From G963667675 sp965249215 (GTDB lineage Bacteria > Chloroflexota > Dehalococcoidia > Lucifugimonadales > UBA3495): a DNA stretch of 64,000 bases. This document shows, one piece after another, positions 41,961 through 50,377 of this stretch. The position numbers were made by a program, and so were the translations under genes. Each line of letters begins with the position of its first letter. The stretch's first letter is position 1. The stretch lies in NCBI GenBank assembly GCA_965249215.1, contig CBDFLN010000001.1:868001-932000 (forward strand). The letters run 5' to 3'. A model generated the notes under the pieces. It did no database searches. It was not told the origin of the DNA and worked only from the letters and a program-made list of their open reading frames with translations.

Positions 41961-42767
41961 TTGTCTGCGTTGGATGAGAGATACGAGAAAGGCCAGTCCG
42001 TGCGCGCCCAGATGGCGCATGGAGACCCCAGCCTGTTCGCCCTGCCGGGCATCGACCAACTGGCGCCCGACTTGAAGCGCATCATCGACGAGTCCCTGTA
42101 TGGATCAATCTGGAGCAGGCCCGGCCTGGGTGTCAAAGAGCGGTGCATCTGCACCCTCGCCGCCTTGATGGCGCTGGGGCAGCTCCCTCCGTTGCGGCGT
42201 CACATCGAGCGGGGGCTGAACCTGGGGCTGCCGCCGGAGCAAGTGGTGGAAGTGTTCGTCCTGATGACGTTCTACGTCGGGGTCCCGGCGGTGGAGACGG
42301 CCCTGCGAATCACGAAAGAAGTGTTCGAAGACCGGGGCATCCAGTTCACTCCCACCGAGGCCTATGACCCCAGCCAGTCGCCGAGGGACCTGTCGTACAA
42401 GGGAGCTCGCACCTACGAGCAGAACCTGGGAGAGATGTACGTCTACGCCAACGACCACCCAATCAGCGAGGAGATCCAGTGGCTGATCTACGAGTACCAC
42501 TGGGGGGCCATATATAACCGGCCCCACCTGGACGCCAGGACCAGGGCCATGTGTGCCCTGTCCGCAATGGCCGTTCAAGGCCGGTACGACCGGCAGATGC
42601 GCCGCCGCATAGAAGGGGCCCTGCTGGTCGGGCTGACCGCCTCGGAAATCATGGAAGTGTTCATGCAGGTGCTTATGTACGGGGGGTACATCGCCGTCAG
42701 CACGGTGATACAAATCGCCGGGTCGGTGTTCACCGAACAGGGCCTGATCACGCCGAAGCAAAGCTAG
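41961..42767 (+). CDS. Two-domain carboxymuconolactone decarboxylase-family protein
   Basis: 268 aa starting at TTG, fixed by AGGAGG 13 bases upstream. Two CMD/AhpD-like helical domains are visible. The first has KERCICTLAALMALGQLPPL with RHIERGLNLGLPPEQVVEV, and the second DARTRAMCALSAMAVQGR with RRRIEGALLVGLTASEIMEV. Neither contains the AhpD C-x2-C pair, arguing against peroxidase activity. Could act as a lactone decarboxylase or hydrolase-type accessory in ring or acid catabolism, undetermined. Confidence 0.8.
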   Translation: MSALDERYEKGQSVRAQMAHGDPSLFALPGIDQLAPDLKRIIDESLYGSIWSRPGLGVKERCICTLAALMALGQLPPLRRHIERGLNLGLPPEQVVEVFVLMTFYVGVPAVETALRITKEVFEDRGIQFTPTEAYDPSQSPRDLSYKGARTYEQNLGEMYVYANDHPISEEIQWLIYEYHWGAIYNRPHLDARTRAMCALSAMAVQGRYDRQMRRRIEGALLVGLTASEIMEVFMQVLMYGGYIAVSTVIQIAGSVFTEQGLITPKQS

Positions 42768-42770
42768 GTT

Positions 42771-42812
42771 ATGTCCGAATCCCTGGCCCGGAGCCTGGCC
42801 CGGTTGGGGAGA
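42771..42812 (+). pseudogene. N-terminal relic resembling MmgE/PrpD start
   Basis: ATGTCCGAATCC then CTGGCCCGGAGCCTGGCCCGG encodes MSESLARSLARLGR, matching the start MGESLSRSLARFA of the MmgE/PrpD gene at 45210. Similarity ends after about 14 codons. It sits 4 bp after the CMD gene stop, as if an MmgE-like gene once followed directly. Confidence 0.4.
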
Positions 42813-42871
42813 CCTGACCTGGGAGCGCCGGCATTGGCTGTGGCCTGTGGCAATGTCGCCACGCTCATCAC

Positions 42872-44938
42872 TCAAACGCATTGTCCATCGCGACTTGAAC
42901 GCCATGAGCCGGGTGGACACAGCAGACTGGCTCTATCCGCCGGGACAACGATCTCTATGCCCAGGACATCAACTCCCTCTACCGTTACCTCGAACGCCTG
43001 GCTAAGGTCAGTGGTTATGCCGCCGCTACCGTCGTACCATCCCACGAAAAACCATTCGGAACCGACCCCCACGCTGACCTCGATGATATAGGACCCGGAC
43101 GGCACCACGACATCGAAAGTCCCGTCCGGCTCGGGATCGACCCAGCGGCCATAGACTTCCACTGCCGTGTCTCTTGCAGGCTGTCCGTCCGGGCCGGTCA
43201 CGACTCCTCGGATGTTGGCATCAGGGAGAGGGGCGCCGCCATACCAGCGGTTGATCACGTGCTCGACCACGGACCGATTGTTTTGCGAGGCGTAGGCCGT
43301 GAAGGCTTCCATCACATGGCAGTAAGTCGTTGATATGCCCCCGTCAACGGCGCAGACACCAGGTAAATCAAACATGCCGTGAAGCAACCAGCGTCGAAAG
43401 GCCAGGCGAAAGTTGGTTGGGTCCATAGCGCGGTACAGGTCTCGGTAGAAGGCTTCTCCTACCGGGTACCAGCACAAGGGCGACCCGCCGCCCGGGAGGA
43501 TTAGAGGGGAGGCCTGGAGTTCTCGGATGGTTAGACCAACGCAGGGGGAGTACCATTCATCCGCCGCCCATTCATGACGAGCGGCATCAGGCCCATAGGC
43601 CAATAGTTCGGCTGCGCCTTCGTGGACCCATGCTGAATTAAACGAGGGGAACCAACTTGCCACCGGCCATGTCCAGTAATAGTGGGCCGCTTCGTGCGCG
43701 ATGGTATGGTGATAGCGGGAGCCGCGACCATGGTCGTCACCAATCCAAACGAACGTGTCTGCATGATACCCGCCGCTGCCCGGCGCGATGACGTAGATGA
43801 CCTGTCGCTGGGGGAAGGGAAGGCCCATGAACTCCTCATGGCCGCGTACGGCGTGCTCAAGGTCGTCCATCATGCCGGCATACCCACGCTCCGGGTCGGT
43901 CCGGATGATGGTCAACTCCACCTTCCCGGCCAAGGGTAAGGTGATGGTCCGCTCCTCGATGATGTGAGGAGACTCCGGGTCGAGACGCCCGGCATCGTCT
44001 GGGATTTCCACAGAGGCGATAATCTTCGACTCCTGGTAAGTAATGCCGTCGTTCAGGGCGGGGTGGTGGATAACCCACTCGAACATTGCAGGTGGGTCAA
44101 AGGAAAGGTTCCTAGTCCCCAAGTTCAACAGGGCCGGGTGGTTCCGGCCTTCGACAACCCATGGCTCTTCGATCAACTTTGCCAGATGGCCTGCATCCGC
44201 CATGGCTATCAGCCCGTTAACAGCATACAACTCCATATTCGACTGAATGCCGTCGCCTATCCACGGGAGTTCTTCGACCTGTGCCGCCAACTCAGGGCTG
44301 CGCCCTCGCAGGTCATTGATGGCTGTACGAGCCTCGCCGGTCAACCAGGCAATCCTGGATGACATTGCCATGGCCATATCTGCCCGAACAGGAGGCAAGG
44401 GAGGCCACGGCGTGGGCGTGGGCGTGGGCGTGGGCGTGGGGGCCAGCGTGGGCGTAGGCGTTGGGGCCGGCGTCGGCGGCATAGGAGTAGCGGTCGGCGT
44501 CGGCGTGGGTGTAGGCGCAGTCGTGGGGCTGGGTGTGGGCGTCGGTGTAGGCGGAATGGGAGTGGGGGCAAGCGTCGGCGTTGGAGTCGGTGTGGGGGTC
44601 GGCGCCTGAGTAGGGATGGTCGTGGGTGCGGGAGTTGCCGTAGGTGAAGGCGTTGCCGTCGCCACGGGAGTATAGATCGGGTAGTGGGTCGGGGTGGGAG
44701 CCGCCGTCGGCACGGCAGCGACAGTGGCCGACACGCGGGGCTCGCCGGTAGCGTCAATATCGGGCGTAGGAGTGGGGGAAGCCGCGGACCGCGCGGCGGG
44801 TACCGTAGCCTGCACCGTTGGTTCCAGTTCCGGCGCGGCCGTCGGCACAGGTGTGGCTGTCGGGGCCTGCGTTGGATTCTCGCCGGCGCAGGCAGCCAGA
44901 AGCGCCAACGATAGTACGCTGATTATGAAGAGTCGCAT
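42872..44938 (-). CDS. Lipoprotein with Thr-Pro stalk and gluzincin-like peptidase domain
   Basis: 688 aa. The signal peptide ends at the lipobox LLAAC (Cys 17). Residues 20-185 are a long Pro/Thr/Ala stalk. The central domain (from about 330) holds HTIAHEAAHYYWTW, an H-E-x2-H zinc motif, and NSAWVHEGAAELLAYG supplies the downstream glutamate, as in M1/M61-type peptidases. The C-terminal 100 residues look like a carboxypeptidase-regulatory beta-sandwich (DANIRGVVTGPDGQPARDTA). Surface-anchored and facing outside; the substrate is unknown. Confidence 0.78.
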   Translation of the reverse strand: MRLFIISVLSLALLAACAGENPTQAPTATPVPTAAPELEPTVQATVPAARSAASPTPTPDIDATGEPRVSATVAAVPTAAPTPTHYPIYTPVATATPSPTATPAPTTIPTQAPTPTPTPTPTLAPTPIPPTPTPTPSPTTAPTPTPTPTATPMPPTPAPTPTPTLAPTPTPTPTPTPWPPLPPVRADMAMAMSSRIAWLTGEARTAINDLRGRSPELAAQVEELPWIGDGIQSNMELYAVNGLIAMADAGHLAKLIEEPWVVEGRNHPALLNLGTRNLSFDPPAMFEWVIHHPALNDGITYQESKIIASVEIPDDAGRLDPESPHIIEERTITLPLAGKVELTIIRTDPERGYAGMMDDLEHAVRGHEEFMGLPFPQRQVIYVIAPGSGGYHADTFVWIGDDHGRGSRYHHTIAHEAAHYYWTWPVASWFPSFNSAWVHEGAAELLAYGPDAARHEWAADEWYSPCVGLTIRELQASPLILPGGGSPLCWYPVGEAFYRDLYRAMDPTNFRLAFRRWLLHGMFDLPGVCAVDGGISTTYCHVMEAFTAYASQNNRSVVEHVINRWYGGAPLPDANIRGVVTGPDGQPARDTAVEVYGRWVDPEPDGTFDVVVPSGSYIIEVSVGVGSEWFFVGWYDGSGGITTDLSQAFEVTVEGVDVLGIEIVVPADRASLLCPPGSWRSSRDGQCV
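44404..44730. repeat. Low-complexity Thr-Pro stalk coding repeat
   Basis: Irregular GTGGGC/GTCGGC/GTAGGC hexamers coding the Pro-Thr stalk of the lipoprotein on the minus strand. Less regular than the array at 18035, so probably older. Confidence 0.7.
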
Positions 44939-45127
44939 CGTTAAATTTACCGCACGGATTGTAGCAGAGAGCCGGAACGGCCCACATTTCGCCCATGTCC
45001 TCCGGCGACTGTCCTGGGCTGTTGCGACACTGGGCCCCGGATTGACCGGCGCCGCTGAAGTTCCTACAATCTCCCGTGGTTGCCGGGGTTATCGTCAGCA
45101 GCTATATGCGACCTCCTGGCTTGCCGT

Positions 45128-45157
45128 TGTAGAGGCGTAAGATTTTACGCCCCTACA
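45128..45157. repeat. Palindromic repeat upstream of MmgE/PrpD gene
   Basis: TGTAGAGGCGTAA and TTACGCCCCTACA pair at 12 of 13 positions around a GATT loop, between divergent genes. It looks like a dispersed GTAGGGGCGTAA-type repeat rather than a terminator. Confidence 0.6.
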
Positions 45158-45209
45158 GGGCGGTATTTGACCAAGCGCCCCGAGTCATCTTACCCCGCGG
45201 AGCTAGCCC

Positions 45210-46643
45210 ATGGGTGAATCTCTAAGCCGGAGCCTGGCCCGGTTCGCGTCGGCGCTGGAATTCGATTCGCTGCCCGCCGAGGTGGTCGACAAAATCAAGG
45301 CTTCGCTGCTGCACGCATTGGTGATCGGCATCGTCGGCGCCGGGACCGAGCACGGCAAGGCGGCCATCGCCCTGGCCAAGCAGGAAGAGTCCAAAGACGA
45401 CGGCGCAACCATCCTGGCCGACGGGGCCCGGGCCACACGCGTCGGCGCGGCCTATGCCAACAGCGCGTTGATGCACGCCACCAACCAGAGCGACTCCTAT
45501 CGAATGCTGATCCATCCAGGCCCCTGCGTCATACCCGCGGCGCTGGCGACGGCGGAGCTGGGAGGCAGCAGCGGCAAAGAGTTGCTGACCGCCTTGGTGG
45601 CCGGGTACGAGGTGGAGGCCCGGATCGCGGGCGACTTCATACCCACGACGCAGGCCCGTGGGTTCCGCTCCAGTCCTGTATACGGGACCCTGGGCGCGGC
45701 GGTGGCCGCGGGGAAGCTTATCGGCTTGAACGAAGACCAACTGGTCACCGCGCTGGCCCTGGCCTGCACCTTCGCCGGGGGCACCAACGAGGGGCCCCGC
45801 TCCGGCGGCAAGGAGATGCTGTTCCACGAGCCCAACGCCACCCGCAACGGGATTATGGCTGCACTACTGGCGGGGTCCTGCGACAGGCTCAGGACGAGCG
45901 GGGGCGAGGCGAGATTGGGGTCGGAGACGGCCTTGGAGGGAGATGCGGGGTTCTACCACGCCTTCACCGGCAACAATCGGGGCGAGTTGACTTATAATTT
46001 CACGGGGCCGCTGCAGACGTCGTTGGCTGACGCAGCCGCGGACCTGGGCTCCCGGTGGGAGTTGATGCACGTCACGCCCAAGATTTATCCCACCGCGGGC
46101 TACAACTGCCCGGTCATAGAGCTTATGGCCCGGTTGTGCGCCAACCATGAAATCTCGCCCCGCTTGGTCGAAAGCATTACCGTGGATATGAACTGGCTGG
46201 AGACGCTGTACCCGTCGCCCGCTTTCCCACGTCCCCAGCCGGCCGGCCCCGGGGTGGGCAGCACCCACTATTTCGCCGCCTATACCTGCGTCCACGGCAG
46301 CTACCCGCCCCTGGCTCCACGGCTGGACCCGGGCAGCGACGCCGGGGGCCCAGACCAAACGGTCCTGGACTTGATGCCGCGGGTACAGGTGCTGGGGCAC
46401 AAAGACCGTCCGTCTTTCGCGCCGCGGATCACCATTGTCATGCAAGACGGCGCTCGCTTCGTGGACGAGTTCAACGGCGACGAGCTTAAATGGGGCCTGG
46501 CTACGGAAACCCGGCGCATTAGCGCTTTGTTCGACGACATCCACTGGCCGCGCCAACGTCTCGATTCCATCGTCCAGACAGTCTGCGGCCTGGAAGACCA
46601 CGCTTCGGTTGACTCCTTGATCAGGCAATGCATACCTGGGTAG
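45210..46643 (+). CDS. MmgE/PrpD family protein
   Basis: 477 aa, related to 2-methylcitrate dehydratase and other small-acid isomerases or decarboxylases. It shows HATNQSDSYRMLIHPGPCVIP, the loop that carries active-site residues, FRSSPVYGTLGAAVAAGKLIG and HVTPKIYPTAGYNCPVIELM. About residues 222-235 (GSCDRLRTSGGEARLG) interrupt the usual ALLA...ETALEGDAGFYHAF region. They are encoded by a dispersed DNA repeat inserted in frame. The substrate is not determinable. It overlaps the next gene by 16 bases. Confidence 0.85.
   Translation: MGESLSRSLARFASALEFDSLPAEVVDKIKASLLHALVIGIVGAGTEHGKAAIALAKQEESKDDGATILADGARATRVGAAYANSALMHATNQSDSYRMLIHPGPCVIPAALATAELGGSSGKELLTALVAGYEVEARIAGDFIPTTQARGFRSSPVYGTLGAAVAAGKLIGLNEDQLVTALALACTFAGGTNEGPRSGGKEMLFHEPNATRNGIMAALLAGSCDRLRTSGGEARLGSETALEGDAGFYHAFTGNNRGELTYNFTGPLQTSLADAAADLGSRWELMHVTPKIYPTAGYNCPVIELMARLCANHEISPRLVESITVDMNWLETLYPSPAFPRPQPAGPGVGSTHYFAAYTCVHGSYPPLAPRLDPGSDAGGPDQTVLDLMPRVQVLGHKDRPSFAPRITIVMQDGARFVDEFNGDELKWGLATETRRISALFDDIHWPRQRLDSIVQTVCGLEDHASVDSLIRQCIPG
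45877..45903. repeat. Dispersed repeat inserted in a coding sequence
   Basis: CCTGCGACAGGCTCAGGACG AGCGGGG matches the intergenic repeat at 35126-35156 and relates to copies at 27971, 33148 and 33234. Here it is translated in frame within the MmgE/PrpD gene. Confidence 0.7.
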
Positions 46644-47581
46644 ATATACATAGACACCGGGGAGCCGCCCGCCTGATGGCCCTCATGTGGGCTTTGTTGT
46701 CTCTGGCCGCCCTGGCTGTGACCACGGCCTGCTCGTCATCCCCCACCGCCACTCTTGTGCCCGCCACCGCGCCATTGCCACAAGCCCCGGAGGTAAGCCT
46801 GGTGGTTGCCACCACCGACCATGGAGTGGGGAACAACCGGGTGGCGTTCGGTCTAATCGACCGGCAAGGCAGTCCTGTGCTAAGTCCCGAGGCCCTAGTT
46901 CGCGCCCTGTACCTGCCCGACGAAGGCGTCGCCGGCGAGGTGCGGGACACGGCTACCGCCCGGTTTCGACAGTGGCCGACAGGCCGCCGGGGCGTCTTCG
47001 CCACTACCCTAGAGTTCGACCAGGCCGGATTTTGGGAACTGCAGGTGGACGCCGCCGCGCCCGGCGGGGAAGCGGTCACGGCAACGGCGTATATTCAAGT
47101 CAGGCCCCAAACGTCAACCCCGTCCATTGGCGACCAGGCCCCCGCCAGCGTAACCCCCACTGGGGACGAGGTGGACGACCTGGGGACTATCACCAGTTCT
47201 CACCAGCCGGACGCCGACCTGTACCGCCTCTCGGTCCACGAGGCCCTGGGCGACGGCAAGCCGTTGGTGCTGGTGTTTGCGACCCCTGCCTTTTGCTCCA
47301 CGGCCACCTGCGGGCCCCAGGTAGCTGTGCTCTCAGAATTAAACGACCGCTGGTCGGAACAGGCGGCCAACTTCATCCACGTCGAGGTGTACCAGAATCC
47401 TCATTTGATAGGAGAGAGCCAAGCCCTCGGCGATTTGGTCGAGGCCGTGGCTGAATGGGGCCTGCCCACGGAGCCCTGGACCTTCATCGTGGACGGAGAG
47501 GGCATAATCCGCGCCAAGTTCGAGGGCTTTGTCAATTCGGAGGAATTGGAAGAGGGGCTGGAAGAAGTGCTGGGTAGCTAG
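46628..47581 (+). CDS. Lipoprotein with C-terminal thioredoxin-like domain
   Basis: 317 aa, or slightly shorter if the internal ATG near residue 17 or 20 is used. The hydrophobic segment MWALLSLAALAVTTAC ends in a plausible lipobox. Residues 45-155 form an immunoglobulin-like beta domain. Residues 190-317 are thioredoxin-like, with FATPAFCSTATCGPQVA, a C-x4-C rather than C-x2-C arrangement, and FIVDGEGIIRAKFEG. Probably an envelope redox or copper-handling protein, but the spacing makes disulfide reductase activity uncertain. Confidence 0.7.
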   Translation: MHTWVDIHRHRGAARLMALMWALLSLAALAVTTACSSSPTATLVPATAPLPQAPEVSLVVATTDHGVGNNRVAFGLIDRQGSPVLSPEALVRALYLPDEGVAGEVRDTATARFRQWPTGRRGVFATTLEFDQAGFWELQVDAAAPGGEAVTATAYIQVRPQTSTPSIGDQAPASVTPTGDEVDDLGTITSSHQPDADLYRLSVHEALGDGKPLVLVFATPAFCSTATCGPQVAVLSELNDRWSEQAANFIHVEVYQNPHLIGESQALGDLVEAVAEWGLPTEPWTFIVDGEGIIRAKFEGFVNSEELEEGLEEVLGS

Positions 47582-47913
47582 TCGGCCAGGTGCACCGCCA
47601 CCAGCGCGTCGCCCTCCTGCACATACGACACCAGTAAGCTCAAACCCTGGAGTTGGTGCTCCTTCACGTGGGACGGGGTGAAGCCGATAAACCCCTGAGC
47701 CCCCTTAAAGTCCCAAATCTTACCGGCGTCGTCCCGGATGCGGAGGGACTCGACCTCGGAGATATTGCGTACAACCACGTCGACCACCTGCCCGCGCACC
47801 TGGTCCGGCCCAGAGCAACCCACGGCGACGAGGGCAAGCACCGTCGCCAAGGCCAGGACCGCCCAGGCGTTGCGCCGGGCCGCGGCCCGACTGAGACAGG
47901 GCTTGGCTTTCAT
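47578..47913 (-). CDS. Small lipoprotein, hypothetical
   Basis: 111 aa with a signal peptide and lipobox LVAVGC. The mature part is a compact beta-type domain (VRGQVVDVVVRNISEVESLR, IWDFKGAQGFIGFTPSHVKEH). Family not recognised. It converges on the thioredoxin-like gene with a 4-base overlap of stop codons. Likely envelope-anchored. Confidence 0.6.
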   Translation of the reverse strand: MKAKPCLSRAAARRNAWAVLALATVLALVAVGCSGPDQVRGQVVDVVVRNISEVESLRIRDDAGKIWDFKGAQGFIGFTPSHVKEHQLQGLSLLVSYVQEGDALVAVHLAD

Positions 47914-47998
47914 TCTCGCGACATCTCCGGCCTCGACTTAGTCCACTGTTCCGCCAGGCACCGGCGTTTTTTGCTACGGCGAACCTCTGAAGTGCCCG

Positions 47999-49087
47999 TC
48001 AGCCAAACTTGAAGACCCTGCCGGCTATGGCCGCAGTGAACACCGTCCACAGGCCCAAGATTCCCAACTGGGGCCAAACGTCCCACAGCTGGCCGCTGTC
48101 GATGGCCACCTCTCGCAAGGCGTCAAGCATCGGCGTGAGCGGCAGGGCGGCGGCGGCGTAGGGCAGGACCCAGGGCAAGGTGGCCGTGGAGAAGAAGGTA
48201 CCCGCAAAGAACATCATCGGCAGCGCTATGGCGTTGCCCATTCCAGATGCTGCCGCCGGGGTGTTGGCCCAGGCCGACAGGATGAATCCAATGTTCAGGA
48301 AGACCAGGCTGCCGAGCAGCGCTATGAGGAATATCCAGGCTACGTTGCCATGGATGTTTGCGCCGAAGACGAAGACCCCCACCAGCATGATGATGGTCAC
48401 CTGTACGGCGGCGACGGCCAGGTGTGCGGCCACTTCCCCGACGAAGTATTTCCAGATGGGCAGCGGCGTCACCAGCAGGCGCTTTAGAATCGCCTGGTTG
48501 CGGTACGTGCTTACCCGGACCGCAATGGAAATAATCGAGTTGGCCATTACACCCAGGCCAATCAGTCCCATCAGAACGTGGTCGAAGTAGTCCACGTCGG
48601 ACACTTGTATCACTTCGGAAATCACCAGTTGGGACAGTGGCGCCAGGGGGAGGCCTTCCTGGGCGTCGGCCACCTGGCTGCGGACCAGCCCGTCCACCAG
48701 CTGGTTGCGCTCCTCGTTCCTGGACAGGTACAGCAGCGTGGCCGCCGCCGGTGACTCACTCTGTCCCTGGTTCTCAGTCTGGCCAAAGCCGCGTGGGATA
48801 ATTGCCAGGTAGTCCAGGTCTCCCTCGTCCACCCGCCGGCGGGCCTCGGCCTCGGAGTAGGGGCCGGACTCCAACTCGAGCAGTTCCACCGCCGCCAAGC
48901 TTTCTTGGAGTTGTTGAGACGGAGCGTTTTCGGCTTGGTCCACGACGTACAGGCTTCCCGAGCCGACGCCCCTGACGTCTATCAGGCCGAAGACCAGGAC
49001 CAGCAGCAGGGGAAAGAAAAGCGCCCAGAAAGCGGCTTGGCGGTTACGGGCCAGCATCTTGACGTTGGCGATGGTCAGGGCCAGCAC
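47999..49087 (-). CDS. ABC-2 type transporter permease
   Basis: 362-aa membrane subunit with one N-terminal helix, an extracytoplasmic domain of about 150 residues (SLYVVDQAENAPSQQLQESL onward), then five helices. ILKRLLVTPLPIWKYFVGEV matches the coupling-helix region of ABC-2 exporters. It partners with the ATPase gene 2 bp upstream. Likely exports a drug, lipid or sodium; the direction is outward by family, the substrate unknown. Confidence 0.88.
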   Translation of the reverse strand: MLALTIANVKMLARNRQAAFWALFFPLLLVLVFGLIDVRGVGSGSLYVVDQAENAPSQQLQESLAAVELLELESGPYSEAEARRRVDEGDLDYLAIIPRGFGQTENQGQSESPAAATLLYLSRNEERNQLVDGLVRSQVADAQEGLPLAPLSQLVISEVIQVSDVDYFDHVLMGLIGLGVMANSIISIAVRVSTYRNQAILKRLLVTPLPIWKYFVGEVAAHLAVAAVQVTIIMLVGVFVFGANIHGNVAWIFLIALLGSLVFLNIGFILSAWANTPAAASGMGNAIALPMMFFAGTFFSTATLPWVLPYAAAALPLTPMLDALREVAIDSGQLWDVWPQLGILGLWTVFTAAIAGRVFKFG

Positions 49088-49089
49088 GG

Positions 49090-50013
49090 TTAGTCTCGAA
49101 GCTCGTTGCCGGTGAGCTCCAGGAAGACGTCTTCCAGGGTCACCGGCGTGACTTCCAGGTGGTCCAGGCTGATGTCGCTGCGGGCGAGTTCGTCCAACAT
49201 AGCCCCCAAGGCCTTGGGCGTGTTTCGCAACCGGAGCAAATAGCTGTTCTTCTCCGTGAGATGGACCACCTCGCCGTCGCCGTTGAGCAAAGCCAATTGA
49301 TCATCGGTCAGGGGGCTGGCCACCACCAGCTTCACCGTGTAGGTTGCCTGCAACTGGCTGATCAACTTCCCAGGGGCGTCGACGGCCACCAGCCGTCCCC
49401 GGTCCATGATCGCCAACCGGTCGCACAGGGCTTCGGCCTCCTCCATGTAGTGGGTAGTCAACACCACGGTGACTCCTCGGTTGTGGATGCTGCCCACCAA
49501 CTCCCAAAGATTGCGCCGGGCCTGGGGGTCCAGCCCGGTGGTGGGTTCGTCCAGGATTACCAACTCCGGCGAGTTAACCAGGCTGGCGGCGACGGTGAAG
49601 CGTTGTTTCTGTCCGCCGGAAAGCTGGTTGACGCGGCTGTTGGCGCGGTCCGACAACCCCACTTGTTCCAACAGGTCGTCGGGCGCCACTCGTTTGGGGT
49701 AAAAGCTCCCGAAGAGGGAGAGGACTTCTTTCAGGGAGAGGTAGTCGTGGTAGGCGGAGGACTGGAGTTGAACGCCGATTCTTGCTTTGACCTGGGAGGG
49801 CTTGTCGAGGATGTCCATCCCCAGGACCGTCACCCTGCCCTGGTCGGGCTTCTGCAGCCCTTCGATTATCTCTAAGGTGGTTGTCTTCCCGGCGCCGTTG
49901 GGGCCGAGGATGCCAAAAACCTCGCCGCGTTTGACGGCGAAGGAAATCCCGTCAACTGCGGTCACAGGACCGAACCGTTTTACCAGGCCGTCTACCTGGA
50001 CCGCTTCTTCCAT
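49090..50013 (-). CDS. ABC transporter ATP-binding protein
   Basis: 307-aa ATPase: Walker A GPNGAGKTT (37-45), Q-loop VQLQSS, signature LSGGQKQR, Walker B LVILDEPTTGLD and switch TTHYMEEAE. The C-terminal 80 residues are the DUF4162-like tail seen in DrrA/CcmA-type exporters. It is in an operon with the permease 2 bp downstream. TATTAT about 14 bases before the ATG on the minus strand may be part of a promoter. Confidence 0.92.
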   Translation of the reverse strand: MEEAVQVDGLVKRFGPVTAVDGISFAVKRGEVFGILGPNGAGKTTTLEIIEGLQKPDQGRVTVLGMDILDKPSQVKARIGVQLQSSAYHDYLSLKEVLSLFGSFYPKRVAPDDLLEQVGLSDRANSRVNQLSGGQKQRFTVAASLVNSPELVILDEPTTGLDPQARRNLWELVGSIHNRGVTVVLTTHYMEEAEALCDRLAIMDRGRLVAVDAPGKLISQLQATYTVKLVVASPLTDDQLALLNGDGEVVHLTEKNSYLLRLRNTPKALGAMLDELARSDISLDHLEVTPVTLEDVFLELTGNELRD

Positions 50014-50377
50014 GACAGCATCGGGAATAATACCATAACCCCCGGGCCTTTGGCGGGGGTTGGCCGGGGGATGTTACGCGGGCCAGCCGGGCTGCTTGAA
50101 CCGGGACACTGGGATGGCCTCGTCCAAGCCGGGCCTCTCTTGACAGGCCGGAAAGGCGGTACCTAAACTGGAATCACCTTGTTCGTATTTCTACGGCCGT
50201 CGTCCGGCTCACAGTCACTTGCCAAATCGCGCCCGGAGGCTTTGGGCTCCGGTGTCGAATTGTCCCTTAGTTGTTCCAACAAGAAATTAGTCCCATGACC
50301 AGCCTCTCGCCGGCATCCTTCACCCACAGTTGCCTTGCGTTCGTCCGGGGGTTCGCGACTGGAATTTTCGGGGCCGA
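50014..50377. other. Intergenic region before ctaA
   Basis: About 360 bp between divergent operons. No convincing gene, tRNA or riboswitch seen. Confidence 0.5.
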
